From assembly GCA_007693535.1 (NCBI GenBank), contig REDK01000107.1, forward strand, positions 1 through 64,000: DNA of 64,000 bases. Direction: 5' to 3'. This DNA comes from Chromatiaceae bacterium (GTDB taxonomy: Bacteria > Pseudomonadota > Gammaproteobacteria > Chromatiales > Chromatiaceae). Position 1 is the first letter of the stretch. Each line of letters starts with the position of its first letter. Positions 33,859 through 42,527 of the stretch are shown here, piece by piece. A program made the translations under genes and the position numbers. The notes under the pieces are model-generated. The model saw only the letters and a list, made by a program, of their open reading frames with translations, was not told the origin of the DNA and did no database searches.

Positions 33859-35334
33859 ATGTCCGCCATCACCCTGCTCTGGCTGCGGCGCGACCTGCGC
33901 CTGGCCGACAATCCGGCCCTGCACGCCGCCGCTGGCGCCGAACGCCTGCTGCCGGTCTATATCCATGCCCCCAGCGAGGAGTCCCCCTGGGAACCGGGAG
34001 CCGCCTCGCGCTGGTGGCTCCATCACAGCCTGGCGGCCCTCGACGCCGACCTGCGCGCGCGCGGCAGCCGCCTGCTGATCGCCCGCGGCCCGAGCCTGGC
34101 GACACTGCGCCGGCTGGCCGCGCAGACCGGGGCGAGCGCGGTGCATTGGAACCGCTGCTACGAGCCTGCCCTGATCCAGCGCGACGCTGGAATCAAGCAG
34201 GCCCTGCGCGCCGCCGGCCTGGCCTGCCACAGTCACAACGCCGCGCTGCTGTTCGAGCCATGGCAGTTCAAGACCAGCGGCGATCGGCCCTATCGGGTCT
34301 TCAGTGCCTACTGGCGGCGCTGCCAGGCAACCCTGGCCGACCTGCCGGCGCCCTTGCCGATTCCGCCGACCCTGCCGCCCTGGCCGTCGGGCCTGACCAA
34401 TCCCGCCGGGGAACCGCTGACAGCGCTCGCCCTGCTGCCGCGCATCCACTGGGACAACGGCCTGGCCGCCTGCTGGCACCCTGGTGAGGCCGGGGCCGCA
34501 GCGCGGCTGGCCGCCTTCGCCGCCGGGCCAGCGCAGGACTACGCCAGCGCCCGCGACCTGCCCGCCGTCGCCGGCACCTCGCGCCTCTCGCCCCATCTGC
34601 ACTTCGGCGAGATCGGCCCGCGGCAGGTGCTGGCCCACCTACGCGCCCAGGCACCCGTTCTAGAGTCGGCAGCGGATGCGGATGCGAACCGCCTGGAACC
34701 CTTTCTGCGTGAACTCGGCTGGCGGGAGTTCAGCCAGCAATTGCTCTATCACTTCCCAGCCACCCCCGACCAGCCCCTGGACCAGCGCTTCGCCCGCTTC
34801 CCCTGGGACGCGCCGGACGAGGCCGCCCTGCGCGCCTGGCAGCGCGGGCGGACCGGCATCCCCATTGTCGATGCCGGGATGCGTGAACTCTGGCACAGCG
34901 GCTGGATGCACAACCGGGTGCGGATGCTGGTCGCCTCGCTGCTGACCAAGAACCTGCGCCGGCCCTGGCAGGACGGCGCGCGCTGGTTCTGGGACACCCT
35001 GGTGGACGCGGACCTTGCCAACAACACCCAGGGCTGGCAATGGACCGCCGGCTGCGGGGCTGATGCTGCCCCCTATTTCCGCATCTTCAACCCGGTACGC
35101 CAGGGCGAGCGCTTCGACCCGGACGCTGTCTATGTCGCACGCTGGTGCCCGGAACTCGCGCGCCTGCCGGCGCGCCACCGCCATGCCCCCTGGGCCGCCC
35201 CGGCAGCGCTGCTAGCGCAGGCCGGGGTCCGGCTCGGCCAGGACTATCCCCGGCCGATCGTCGATCTGGCCGCCTCGCGCCAGGCGGCCCTGGCCGCCTT
35301 CGAGCAGATCAAGGGCGCACGATCGCAGCCCTGA
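33859..35334 (+). CDS. phr: DNA photolyase (class I cryptochrome/photolyase family)
   Basis: A 491-residue flavoprotein that splits UV pyrimidine dimers with blue light. The N-terminal antenna-binding Rossmann part (ITLLWLRRDLRLADNPAL) is followed by the FAD-binding helical domain with WREFSQQLLYHFP, the signature WMHNRVRMLVASLLTKNL, and DADLANNTQGWQWTAGCGADAAPYFRIFNP. The latter carries the electron-transfer tryptophans and the FAD contacts. Class I CPD type is likely; the second chromophore cannot be told. Useful to an organism living in light. Confidence 0.95.
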   Translation: MSAITLLWLRRDLRLADNPALHAAAGAERLLPVYIHAPSEESPWEPGAASRWWLHHSLAALDADLRARGSRLLIARGPSLATLRRLAAQTGASAVHWNRCYEPALIQRDAGIKQALRAAGLACHSHNAALLFEPWQFKTSGDRPYRVFSAYWRRCQATLADLPAPLPIPPTLPPWPSGLTNPAGEPLTALALLPRIHWDNGLAACWHPGEAGAAARLAAFAAGPAQDYASARDLPAVAGTSRLSPHLHFGEIGPRQVLAHLRAQAPVLESAADADANRLEPFLRELGWREFSQQLLYHFPATPDQPLDQRFARFPWDAPDEAALRAWQRGRTGIPIVDAGMRELWHSGWMHNRVRMLVASLLTKNLRRPWQDGARWFWDTLVDADLANNTQGWQWTAGCGADAAPYFRIFNPVRQGERFDPDAVYVARWCPELARLPARHRHAPWAAPAALLAQAGVRLGQDYPRPIVDLAASRQAALAAFEQIKGARSQP

Positions 35335-35532
35335 CCCAGCGCCCATGCATCGCCACCGCCGGTTCCCGCTGTCGCCCGTGGCGACGACCCCAGCGGCCTG
35401 GTCATGACCTTTCCGGGCGGCTATCCGTTGGGCATCGCCGACATGCTCAACGAGGACTGAACGAGGACTGACCGCCCGCAGCAGTCCCCTGAGGTGATCC
35501 TGATCAGGCCTCGCTCAGGGACCCGGCCAGCG
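35335..35532. other. spacer with a short 3' remnant
   Basis: After the photolyase stop the same frame stays open to 35460 and ends in SGLVMTFPGGYPLGIADMLN, which looks like the tail of a lost protein. An 11-base tandem repeat (ACGAGGACTGA twice) follows the stop. No start codon with a binding site is present. Confidence 0.35.
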
Positions 35533-36099
35533 CTATCTCACCCGCACCTCGCCGCGGATCACATGGCGGAAGGAGGCGATGACGCCATCGCCGGGGGCCA
35601 GTTCGTCGAGCAGATCGGCGTTCTCGACCTCGAAGGTGCGGGTGGTCTCAGCACCGCGGATAGTCACTTGGCCGGCCGCCTTGTCCACCGCCACGACGGT
35701 GCCGTAGAGGGTGAGGTCTTCGGCGATGGTGCCGGCCGGCCGGCGGCCGGGCGCGGCATCGACCGTGGTCTCGGCGCGCGGCGCCAGGCCGCTGAGGTCG
35801 GTTCCCTTCTCGACCTGGATCAGCATGCTGGTGGCCTCAGTGGCCTCGACCCGGTTGCCGATGCGGATGCGCTCGATCCGCTCCACCTCCAGCGGCACAC
35901 TCAGCACCAGATAGGAGCCATCAGCCTGCTTCAGGGTCATCAGACGTCTGGTCGGATCAATCGCGACCACCTCGCCGCTGACCTCGCTGACGATCATGCT
36001 GGCGACCACCGGCTCAGGACTGGGAACCTCGGACCAGGCGCTGCCACCAGCGAGTAGGGCAGCCATGGCGACGACGGCGCGCATCGGGAATAGAAACAT
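35533..36099 (-). CDS. secreted protein with two repeated small domains, unknown
   Basis: A 188-residue protein with a signal peptide (MFLFPMRAVVAMAALLAGGSAWS, cleavage near residue 23). Two related all-beta segments follow: VSGEVVAIDPTRRLMTLKQ (from about 38) and LYGTVVAVDKAAGQVTIRG (from about 131). Each continues into a short helix and another strand, so it looks like a tandem OB/CusF-like fold. No metal ligands typical of CusF are seen. ATG 36099 has GAGGAG nine bases upstream. Function unknown; periplasmic ligand binding is a guess. Confidence 0.85.
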   Translation of the reverse strand: MFLFPMRAVVAMAALLAGGSAWSEVPSPEPVVASMIVSEVSGEVVAIDPTRRLMTLKQADGSYLVLSVPLEVERIERIRIGNRVEATEATSMLIQVEKGTDLSGLAPRAETTVDAAPGRRPAGTIAEDLTLYGTVVAVDKAAGQVTIRGAETTRTFEVENADLLDELAPGDGVIASFRHVIRGEVRVR

Positions 36100-36551
36100 C
36101 GCTGTTGCTCCTCAGGGTATCGATTGCTTGGGTTGGAGGCGGATTGATGCTGCGTCGGCGGACCGCTGCCCCTGCGTGCTTACGGACCTGCGCCGGGGGC
36201 GTCCGCCGGGGCGTCCGGCGCACCGGCAAGATCACGATCGGCGCTGCTGGTTCACCGCACCGGGCATGGTCGCAGGTGATCGTCATGCGGTCAGCCGGCC
36301 AGCCCCGAACCGAGGCCGGGCGATCAGGCCCCGCTGCCGGGTGCCGGCGCACCTTTGCGCTGGCGGCATAGCTGGGCCACCACCGCGGCAGGAGCATCGA
36401 GGATATCGACCTCAGCCTCGCCGCGCCCAACCGTCCCCTCGGCAGACGATGACGGCGCGATCGAAGTCCGCGAGCAGGTCGTCCGGGCTGCGCAGCCGCG
36501 TCAGCATCGCGGTTGCTGGATGGCTGTGCTCACCGGCTCGGGCATCCGACC
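36100..36551. other. 452-base region without a supported gene
   Basis: GC-rich spacer. Minus-strand frames contain short protein-like pieces (MLTRLRSPDDLLADFDRAVI from near 36509, and AEVDILDAPAAVVAQLC in a second frame), which suggests a frameshifted remnant, but nothing can be named. Confidence 0.35.
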
Positions 36552-37145
36552 TCAGAGCCGATCAATGCCGTGTAACCGCAGCAGACGCTCGATCTGATGG
36601 CGGTGGACGCGGTTGTGCCAGGCCGCAAGCACGTTCCACTCCGCAGCTGTCAGCGGTCCGAACCAAGGATGACGATAGCGCTCGCGGGCGCGCAACAGGC
36701 CGAAGCGCTCAACGACCTCCAGATAGCGCTCCACGGCAAAGGCCAAGGCCTCGATCTGCTCCGGCCCGACATCGGGATGGGGCTGAATATCCTCGATGCG
36801 GATCTCTACCCCCGGGTTATGCTCGGCACAAAGGGCATGGATCACCGCGGTGATGCCGCGGTTGACGATGACCAGATGCTCCACCGCCATGTATACCGAC
36901 CAACTCCGGCTGTTCTGCTCCATGCCCGGGCCACGGGCGATGCGCACCTGCTGCCGGCCGAGTGGCTCGGGGACTTGCGCGGCCAACCGCATCACCAGGT
37001 CGGCCTCGGTGCGGAAGGTGGCGAGCACCTGTTCCCGGTCCCGGAGGCGGGCCGCGGCCTTCACCCCCAGCAGCCCCGTCCAGCGTTCCAGGGCCGGCGG
37101 GCGACCCAGGCGCGGGTCCGTCTCTCGGTTTCGATCTGGCTTCAT
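36552..37145 (-). CDS. DinB-like / DUF1569-type protein
   Basis: A 197-residue four-helix protein. The C-terminal block RHPWFGPLTAAEWNVLAAWHNRVHRHQIERLL carries the H-x3-H-x2-Q type motif of DUF1569/DinB-like proteins, with candidate metal ligands His at AWHNRVHRHQ and an earlier His at AVEHLVIVNRG. DinB-like proteins are mostly thiol-dependent transferases; whether this one is active is unknown. ATG 37145 gives MKPDRNRETDPRLG. Monocistronic. Confidence 0.82.
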   Translation of the reverse strand: MKPDRNRETDPRLGRPPALERWTGLLGVKAAARLRDREQVLATFRTEADLVMRLAAQVPEPLGRQQVRIARGPGMEQNSRSWSVYMAVEHLVIVNRGITAVIHALCAEHNPGVEIRIEDIQPHPDVGPEQIEALAFAVERYLEVVERFGLLRARERYRHPWFGPLTAAEWNVLAAWHNRVHRHQIERLLRLHGIDRL

Positions 37146-37448
37146 GGATGACCTTACTGTTGCTGCTTGTCCCCGGCTGCCGAGCGCCACCGCCACTCGG
37201 TCGGACGATGCGGCATCGCGCGAGCAACCTCCCTGTTGCTGCCCTTCGCAACTGCTTGTGAAACAGCGGCATCGGTCGCTGCGGGCATGATTCGACCGGG
37301 AAGACGCCGGGGCATCGAACCTCCTGGCCGAACACCAGTGCAGAACCTGACAACGCGGTCGCCAGGTCTGTTCGACTGGAGCGCCCCAGGGAATCGAACC
37401 GCCGCCAGCAGCGATGGGTCGGCGTCTGCATGCGCGTTACCAGGCGCG
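37146..37448. other. 303-base spacer with tRNA-like scraps
   Basis: Two minus-strand T-loop-like motifs (GGTTCGATTCC near 37390-37400 and GGTTCGATGCC near 37311-37321) and, at 37439-37461, two copies of ACCAGGCGCGC whose complement TGGTAGCGCGCCTGGT resembles the D-arm region of tRNA-Pro. The stems do not pair as a full tRNA. No gene is called. Confidence 0.3.
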
Positions 37449-37868
37449 CTACCAGGCGCGCACGATGTCGCTATCCTCGATCACGTAGGGAAAGGCGATC
37501 TCTTTGCTGTTCGCGAGCGTGCCGTCCTGGCTCCAATAGCGGGTTCCCGCCGGCGCGATGAATTGGTAAAAATATTTGACGTCATCTCCCCACAGCCGTT
37601 TGACCATGGCGTCGCGAGTCCCATACTGCACTGCAAAGATCATCTTGCCTGAACCCAGCTGCTTTGTGGTTGCTGCGTCGAGCAGATATTCCCTGGCATA
37701 CAACGGTGAAAGCCCGAAGAGTCTGACCTGTTCACGCGTGACGTTGCAGGCGTGAACAAAGTTGGTGGGCGCACCCAGCGTCCCCTGCGCCCAGCCGGTC
37801 TTGGTCTCGATGCGATAGCCGAATCGCCGTGCGGTAGCCTCGTTGGAATACAGATGATATTCGATCAT
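37449..37868 (-). CDS. orphan protein of unknown function, atypical composition
   Basis: A 139-residue protein (MIEYHLYSNEATARRFGYRI..., ending SDIVRAW) rich in aromatic residues, with no signal peptide or membrane segment. Base composition is visibly lower in GC than its neighbours, and the gene is bordered by tRNA-like scraps, both signs of transfer. The gene is intact with ATG 37868. I do not recognise any family. It could be phage-derived. Confidence 0.7.
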   Translation of the reverse strand: MIEYHLYSNEATARRFGYRIETKTGWAQGTLGAPTNFVHACNVTREQVRLFGLSPLYAREYLLDAATTKQLGSGKMIFAVQYGTRDAMVKRLWGDDVKYFYQFIAPAGTRYWSQDGTLANSKEIAFPYVIEDSDIVRAW

Positions 37869-38030
37869 GGTCGCGCACTCTTTCCGAATAAGCCAGGATG
37901 ACCAAGCCCGGGTACGGTGTGCTGCAGCCTGCTGGCAGGCGGGCCGGTACGCAACCTCCGCGCCTGCGGACTATGCGGCACCCCGCGCCACAACCAACCG
38001 ATGGTGAGCACCAGCTTCCAGTCCCGCGTC

Positions 38031-39143
38031 TCAGACCTCCGCGGGAAACCCGTAGGGCGGCGGCTGCAGCGCCAACACCGGGCCATCCTCGCCCAGGCGC
38101 AGCTCGCCACCCTCGGCCATGGCGATCTCGGCCACCGCCAGCAGGGCATAGCGGCCGGGACCGATAGGGCGCGCATCGACGATGCGCCCCGGCACCTGCT
38201 CCGACTGGCTGCCGGGGGCAGCCAGCGGATCGCCTGGCTGGGGCGGCTGAACGCACTCCACCTCGGCCATATACATGCGCCGCTTGAGCTTGCCCAGGTA
38301 CTGCATACGTGCCACCACCTCCTGGCCCGCATAGCAGCCCTTGTGGAAACTCAAGCCGTCGACGAGGTGCAGGTTGGCCATCTGCGGCACGAAGGTATCA
38401 CTGGTCGCCGGCAGCACCGTCGGCAGACCGGCGCGGATATCGGCCAGCGCCCAGGCATCGGCGTCGGCGCGCTCGGCACCGGCACCAGCGACCGCCTCCC
38501 AGAGCGTCTGGGCGCTATCGGCCGGCCCAACGAACAGATAGCGCGGTTGCTCGCCGGCCACCCGGATCAGGCTCGCCGCACCGACCTGCAGCATCGCATT
38601 AGCCGTTGCGGGCAGGGGGTTGAAGCGCTCGGCCAGCGCCACCGCGACCGTCCCCGCGGCCTGCTGGCCAGCGCCATTATCGGCTGCGCGCAGCAGCAGC
38701 CCCAGGCAAACCAGTTCGTCGCTGGCATCAGCGAGGCTGACCTCGGACCTTAAGACGAACATCCGCAGCCGCTTGAGCAGCGTCTCCATCTGCACCCGCG
38801 GCAGCACCATTAGCAGGTCCTCGCCGACGCGCAGCATGCGGAAGATGGCCAGCATGCGGCCCTTGGCGCTGCAATGGCTGCTGAGCTGGCTGTGGGTGGC
38901 AGAGAGTTCCCGCAGGTCGTTGCTGACCTGGCCCTGTAAGAACTTGATCGCATCCGCGCCACTGGCGCGGATGATGCCGAGGTGGGAGAGATCGGTCAGG
39001 GCGTCAGCGCCTGCCGGCGCGCCCTGACCCAAGGCCGACGCGGGGGTTGGAGCGGGCGCAGATGCGGGGGCAAAACGGGCGGCGCCGTCAGCGTCGATGC
39101 GCGCGCCCTGGGCTTCGAGGAAGGCTCGCCAGTCTGGATGCAT
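38031..39143 (-). CDS. ygfZ: YgfZ-type folate-binding Fe-S assembly protein
   Basis: YgfZ/IBA57 proteins use a tetrahydrofolate cofactor and support maturation of certain Fe-S enzymes such as MiaB. The 370-residue protein resembles GcvT and carries the diagnostic motif KGCYAGQEVVARMQYLGKLKRR, with the conserved cysteine, followed by a C-terminal barrel. The N-terminal part has LGIIRASGADAIKFLQGQVSNDL. A Pro/Ala insertion occurs near residue 30. ATG 39143 is clear. It is divergent from the RNase II-type gene. Confidence 0.94.
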   Translation of the reverse strand: MHPDWRAFLEAQGARIDADGAARFAPASAPAPTPASALGQGAPAGADALTDLSHLGIIRASGADAIKFLQGQVSNDLRELSATHSQLSSHCSAKGRMLAIFRMLRVGEDLLMVLPRVQMETLLKRLRMFVLRSEVSLADASDELVCLGLLLRAADNGAGQQAAGTVAVALAERFNPLPATANAMLQVGAASLIRVAGEQPRYLFVGPADSAQTLWEAVAGAGAERADADAWALADIRAGLPTVLPATSDTFVPQMANLHLVDGLSFHKGCYAGQEVVARMQYLGKLKRRMYMAEVECVQPPQPGDPLAAPGSQSEQVPGRIVDARPIGPGRYALLAVAEIAMAEGGELRLGEDGPVLALQPPPYGFPAEV

Positions 39144-39270
39144 GGGATGCTCTCGCTTGCTTGCCGGCCCCGCCTGGGGCAGGCTGAAAGGATGGCCAGT
39201 AGGACAGGATGATAGCCGATCGCGGCAGGCACAACCGCCAGCACTGCTGTCCCCCTCACACCCGACAGCC

Positions 39271-41178
39271 ATGCACCGGTCCGGCCGCTGCCAGCCTGGC
39301 CGCCCTTACCTTCGCCTCCGGAGCCCATTCGCATTGTCCAGCCATCAAGCCAGCCCGCGCCCCGACAGCCTGGTGCTGTACAAGGTCCATCCGGCGCGCG
39401 TCCTCGCCGTCGCCGATAAGATCGATATCGAGATCGCGGGCGGTCAGACCAAGCGGGTGCGGCCCAAGGATATCGTCCCGCTGCACCCGGGGCCATTGCG
39501 CAGCCTGAGAGAACTCACCCCCTGCCAAGGCGCCCTGGAGGACGCCTGGGAGCTGTTGGAGGGCACCGAGACCGATCTCAAGGAACTGGCCGAACTGGTC
39601 TTCGACGCCTTCACGCCGGCCACCGCCTGGGCCACTTGGCAACTGCTCGCCGAGGGGGTGTGGTTCGAGGGCGAGCTGCATGCGATTCGCCCGCGTGCGC
39701 GCGAGCTGATCCGGCGCGAGCAAGCCGAGCGGGCCGCCAAGGCGGCGGCCGAGGCCGAATGGGCCGCGCTGCTGGCGCGCCTAGGCGCTGGCCGCTTCGC
39801 AGACACCGACCGCCCGCGTCTGGCGGAGGTCGAGCGCCTGGCGCATGAGCAGGGCGAACACAGCCGCATCCTCAAGGCCCTTGGGCATCCCGAGACGCCG
39901 GCCAGCGCCCATCGCTTCCTGGTGCGCATCGGCTATTGGGCGCCGGAGCACAACCCTCATCCGGTCCGCTGCGGGGCCACGCTGGCGGCGCCCGACCTGC
40001 CGGTGCCGGCGCTGGCAGCGCCCGCCGACGACACCCCGGCGCGGCTGGACCTGACCCATCTGGCGGCCTTCGCCATCGACGATGAGGGCAATCAGGATCC
40101 GGACGATGCGGTCAGCCTGGACGGCGAGCGCATCTGGGTGCACGTGGCCGACGTGGCCGCGCTGGTCACCCCCGACGATGCCCTGGATCAGGCAGCGCGC
40201 GCCCGTGGTGCCAATCTCTATCTGCCCGAGGGCATGATCAACATGCTACCGGGCGCGGTCACCGAGTTGCTCGGCCTCGGCCTGCAGCCGGTCTCCCCGG
40301 CGCTATCGTTCGGATTACGCTGTAATGCCGATGGCGACCTCGACGCAATCGAAATCCACCCCACCCTGATCCGCGCCACTCGCCTCAGCTACGCCGAGGC
40401 CGAGGCGCGCCTGCACGAGGAGCCGCTCGCTGGGCTAGCCGCCGCTGCCGCCCGCTACCGCGCCCGCCGCGTGGCCGCTGGCGCGGCCAGCATCGACCTG
40501 CCGGAGGTCAGCGTGCGCCTGCAGCAGGGCGAGGTGCTGATCCGTCTGCTCGACCGGCATGGCTCGCGCGCCATGGTCACGGATCTGATGCTCATGGCCG
40601 GCGAGGCAACCGCGCGCTGGTGCCAGGAGCAAGGGATTCCGATCCCCTTTGCCACCCAGGCGGCACCGGAGCGCAGCGAGCAACCCGAAGGGCTGGCAGC
40701 GATGTACGCCTATCGGCGCAAGTTCAAGCCCAGCCGCACCACGGTGACGGCTGACCGCCACTTCGGGCTCGGGCTGCCCGCCTACACCCGCGCCACCAGT
40801 CCACTACGCCGCTATGCCGACCTGCTGGTGCACCAACAGGTGCGCGCCCATCTGCGCGGGGCACCGCTGCTGTCGGCAGAGCAGATCAGCCTCCGCGCCG
40901 GTCAGGCAGAGCAGGCCGGACAACTGGTGCGGCGCGCCGAGCGGCTCTCCAACCAGCACTGGAAGCTGGTGTACCTGGCCCGCCGGCAACGCGACTGGCG
41001 CGACGAGGCGGTGGTCGTGGAGCTGGGCGAGCGCAAGGCGGTGATGCTCATCCCCAGCCTGGCGTTGGAGGCGCGGGTGCGCGCCCGAACCGAGCTGGGC
41101 CTGAATCAGCGCCTGACCCTAGGGGTGGCTGAGGTGGACCTGCCAGAACTGGACTGCAGCTTTCGCATTCGCGACTGA
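39271..41178 (+). CDS. RNase II/R-family exoribonuclease (RNB domain)
   Basis: A 3'-5' exoribonuclease. The RNB core shows FAIDDEGNQDPDDAVSLDGERIWVHVADV with the four metal-binding aspartates, YLPEGMINMLP, and the late block YTRATSPLRRYADLLVHQQVRAHL. Only a short N-terminal region and a weak C-terminal S1-like part flank it. It is the shorter proteobacterial form, not full RNase R. ATG 39271 gives 635 residues but lacks a binding site. TTG 39334 with CGGAG ten bases upstream starts near SSHQASPRPDSLVLY and is a good alternative. Confidence 0.92.
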   Translation: MHRSGRCQPGRPYLRLRSPFALSSHQASPRPDSLVLYKVHPARVLAVADKIDIEIAGGQTKRVRPKDIVPLHPGPLRSLRELTPCQGALEDAWELLEGTETDLKELAELVFDAFTPATAWATWQLLAEGVWFEGELHAIRPRARELIRREQAERAAKAAAEAEWAALLARLGAGRFADTDRPRLAEVERLAHEQGEHSRILKALGHPETPASAHRFLVRIGYWAPEHNPHPVRCGATLAAPDLPVPALAAPADDTPARLDLTHLAAFAIDDEGNQDPDDAVSLDGERIWVHVADVAALVTPDDALDQAARARGANLYLPEGMINMLPGAVTELLGLGLQPVSPALSFGLRCNADGDLDAIEIHPTLIRATRLSYAEAEARLHEEPLAGLAAAAARYRARRVAAGAASIDLPEVSVRLQQGEVLIRLLDRHGSRAMVTDLMLMAGEATARWCQEQGIPIPFATQAAPERSEQPEGLAAMYAYRRKFKPSRTTVTADRHFGLGLPAYTRATSPLRRYADLLVHQQVRAHLRGAPLLSAEQISLRAGQAEQAGQLVRRAERLSNQHWKLVYLARRQRDWRDEAVVVELGERKAVMLIPSLALEARVRARTELGLNQRLTLGVAEVDLPELDCSFRIRD

Positions 41179-41212
41179 GGCCGATTAGCCGCCACGGTTG
41201 CCAGCGCCGAAT

Positions 41213-41243
41213 GGGTCGGCTTATCTTCACCGGCCGACCCTTT
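41213..41243 (+). terminator. weak hairpin between the RNB gene and the MaoC gene
   Basis: An 8-pair stem (41213-41220 with 41233-41240, loop 12) followed by TTTC only. It may partially terminate the RNase transcript. Confidence 0.35.
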
Positions 41244-41266
41244 CAGCGCCCCGACAGGAACGGCCG

Positions 41267-41752
41267 ATGACCCAGCCCCGTTCGCCCCGGTGTCTGCCCG
41301 CCTCGATGCTCGAGGTCGGTATGCGCCATATTGCGCGACTGCGCTTCAGCCATGAGCAGGTCGCCCAGTATTGCGCCCTGACCGGTGACAGCAACGCCAT
41401 TCACCGCGACCTGGAGGCGGCCCGCCTAAGGTTCCCCGATACCCCCGACATCATCGTACCGGGCGGTCTGATCCAGACCTGCATCTCGGCGCTGTTCGCC
41501 ACCGATCTGCCCGGCGACGGCTCGCTCGGACTCGCCTTCACCCCGGAGCGGTTCCGGCGCCCCATCTGCCCGGGCGAAGAACTCAATGTGACCCTGGAGG
41601 TGACCCGCATCATCCGCGGGGGCATCGTCGAGGTGGACGTACTGGTAGAGGACAACGGCGGCCAGCGCATCAGCGCCGCCAAGGCCAAGGTGGTCGCCCC
41701 CGACGAAGCCTATCGTGCCTGGTGGGAACAGGCAGTGGCCGGCGCTTCCTGA
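41267..41752 (+). CDS. MaoC-like (hot-dog) dehydratase family protein
   Basis: A 161-residue single hot-dog domain. The hydratase motif is visible as ARLRFSHEQVAQYCALTGDSNAIHRD (catalytic Asp and His of the R-hydratase motif) followed by IIVPGGLIQTCIS. It is likely an enoyl-acyl thioester hydratase or a related thioesterase. ATG 41267 has AGGAA six bases upstream. It is convergent with the HD hydrolase gene, whose 3' end it overlaps by about 43 bases. Confidence 0.9.
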   Translation: MTQPRSPRCLPASMLEVGMRHIARLRFSHEQVAQYCALTGDSNAIHRDLEAARLRFPDTPDIIVPGGLIQTCISALFATDLPGDGSLGLAFTPERFRRPICPGEELNVTLEVTRIIRGGIVEVDVLVEDNGGQRISAAKAKVVAPDEAYRAWWEQAVAGAS

Positions 41753-42315
41753 GCAGTGTCAGCGGAACCCGCGGCTACCGCCAGACAGCGGGCATAGGCC
41801 TGATCGAACAAGGCCTCAAGCCCGGCATGAGTCCCGCGCAGGCGCTCCACCACGGCGCGCGCCCAGTCGCAATACTCGCGGCGCCGGGCCCCGTCCCAGG
41901 CCGCCGGCGGATGCTCGACCAGATCGCGCAGATTGGCGATCTTATCCGCCAGCTTGACCAGCCGGGCGCCATGGCCGACCTGCGCCGCGTGCTCGATCTG
42001 CAACCGTTTGCGCTCTGACCGCGGCAGGCGCTTGTTATCACTGACAGCGAGCACGATGGCGCAAACATCGGGACCGAAGACGGCGGTCAGTTCCGCCGGG
42101 GTGGTATCGGTGTCCTCGATGGTGTCATGCAGCACCGCGGCGCAGAGCACCTCAGGATCGCCGACCCCGGCCTCCTCAGCCAAGATGCCGAGCACCGCGA
42201 TGGGATGGTTGATATAGGGTGAGGCATGGACATCCTTGCGCCGCTGGCAGCGATGCTTCTCGGCGGCAAAGCGCAGGGCGCGGATCAACTGAGCGGAGGC
42301 GGCCGGGACAGACAT
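41710..42315 (-). CDS. HD-domain hydrolase, Mesh1/SpoT-hydrolase-like
   Basis: A 201-residue protein. It has HPIAVLGILAEEAG, the HD pair LHDTIEDTDTTPAEL, and the late block GARLVKLADKIANLRDL, all of which match the hydrolase domain of RelA/SpoT and the stand-alone Mesh1 family. It lacks a synthetase domain. It may hydrolyse (p)ppGpp or another pyrophosphorylated nucleotide; activity is inferred only. ATG 42315 is the start. Its tail overlaps the convergent MaoC gene. Confidence 0.9.
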   Translation of the reverse strand: MSVPAASAQLIRALRFAAEKHRCQRRKDVHASPYINHPIAVLGILAEEAGVGDPEVLCAAVLHDTIEDTDTTPAELTAVFGPDVCAIVLAVSDNKRLPRSERKRLQIEHAAQVGHGARLVKLADKIANLRDLVEHPPAAWDGARRREYCDWARAVVERLRGTHAGLEALFDQAYARCLAVAAGSADTAQEAPATACSHQAR

Positions 42316-42527
42316 CGGCAGAGGGTCTCCAAGGCAGCGTCGGCAGAAATCAATACGACCGGGATCAGTATGCCAGAGCGACCCGCCGGCAACTTGATCG
42401 GCTCCGCCCGGCCGCCCGGTGGCCAAGCGCCAGCCGGCGCGGCTGCCAGCCACTGCAGCAGGCCAGCGCCCGGGGCGCGGCGCATCCATGTAGCATTGGC
42501 GCAGTGGTCTTACCATGGAGTTGTGCC

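Noticed and set aside
37370-37470. A complete tRNA-Pro gene on the minus strand
   Set aside because: D-arm-like and T-loop-like motifs are present, but T-stem and acceptor pairing fail and no anticodon arm can be formed. Reported only as scraps.
39097-39270. Longer N-terminus for the RNase II-type protein
   Set aside because: It would overlap the divergent ygfZ coding region and has no conserved sequence or binding site.
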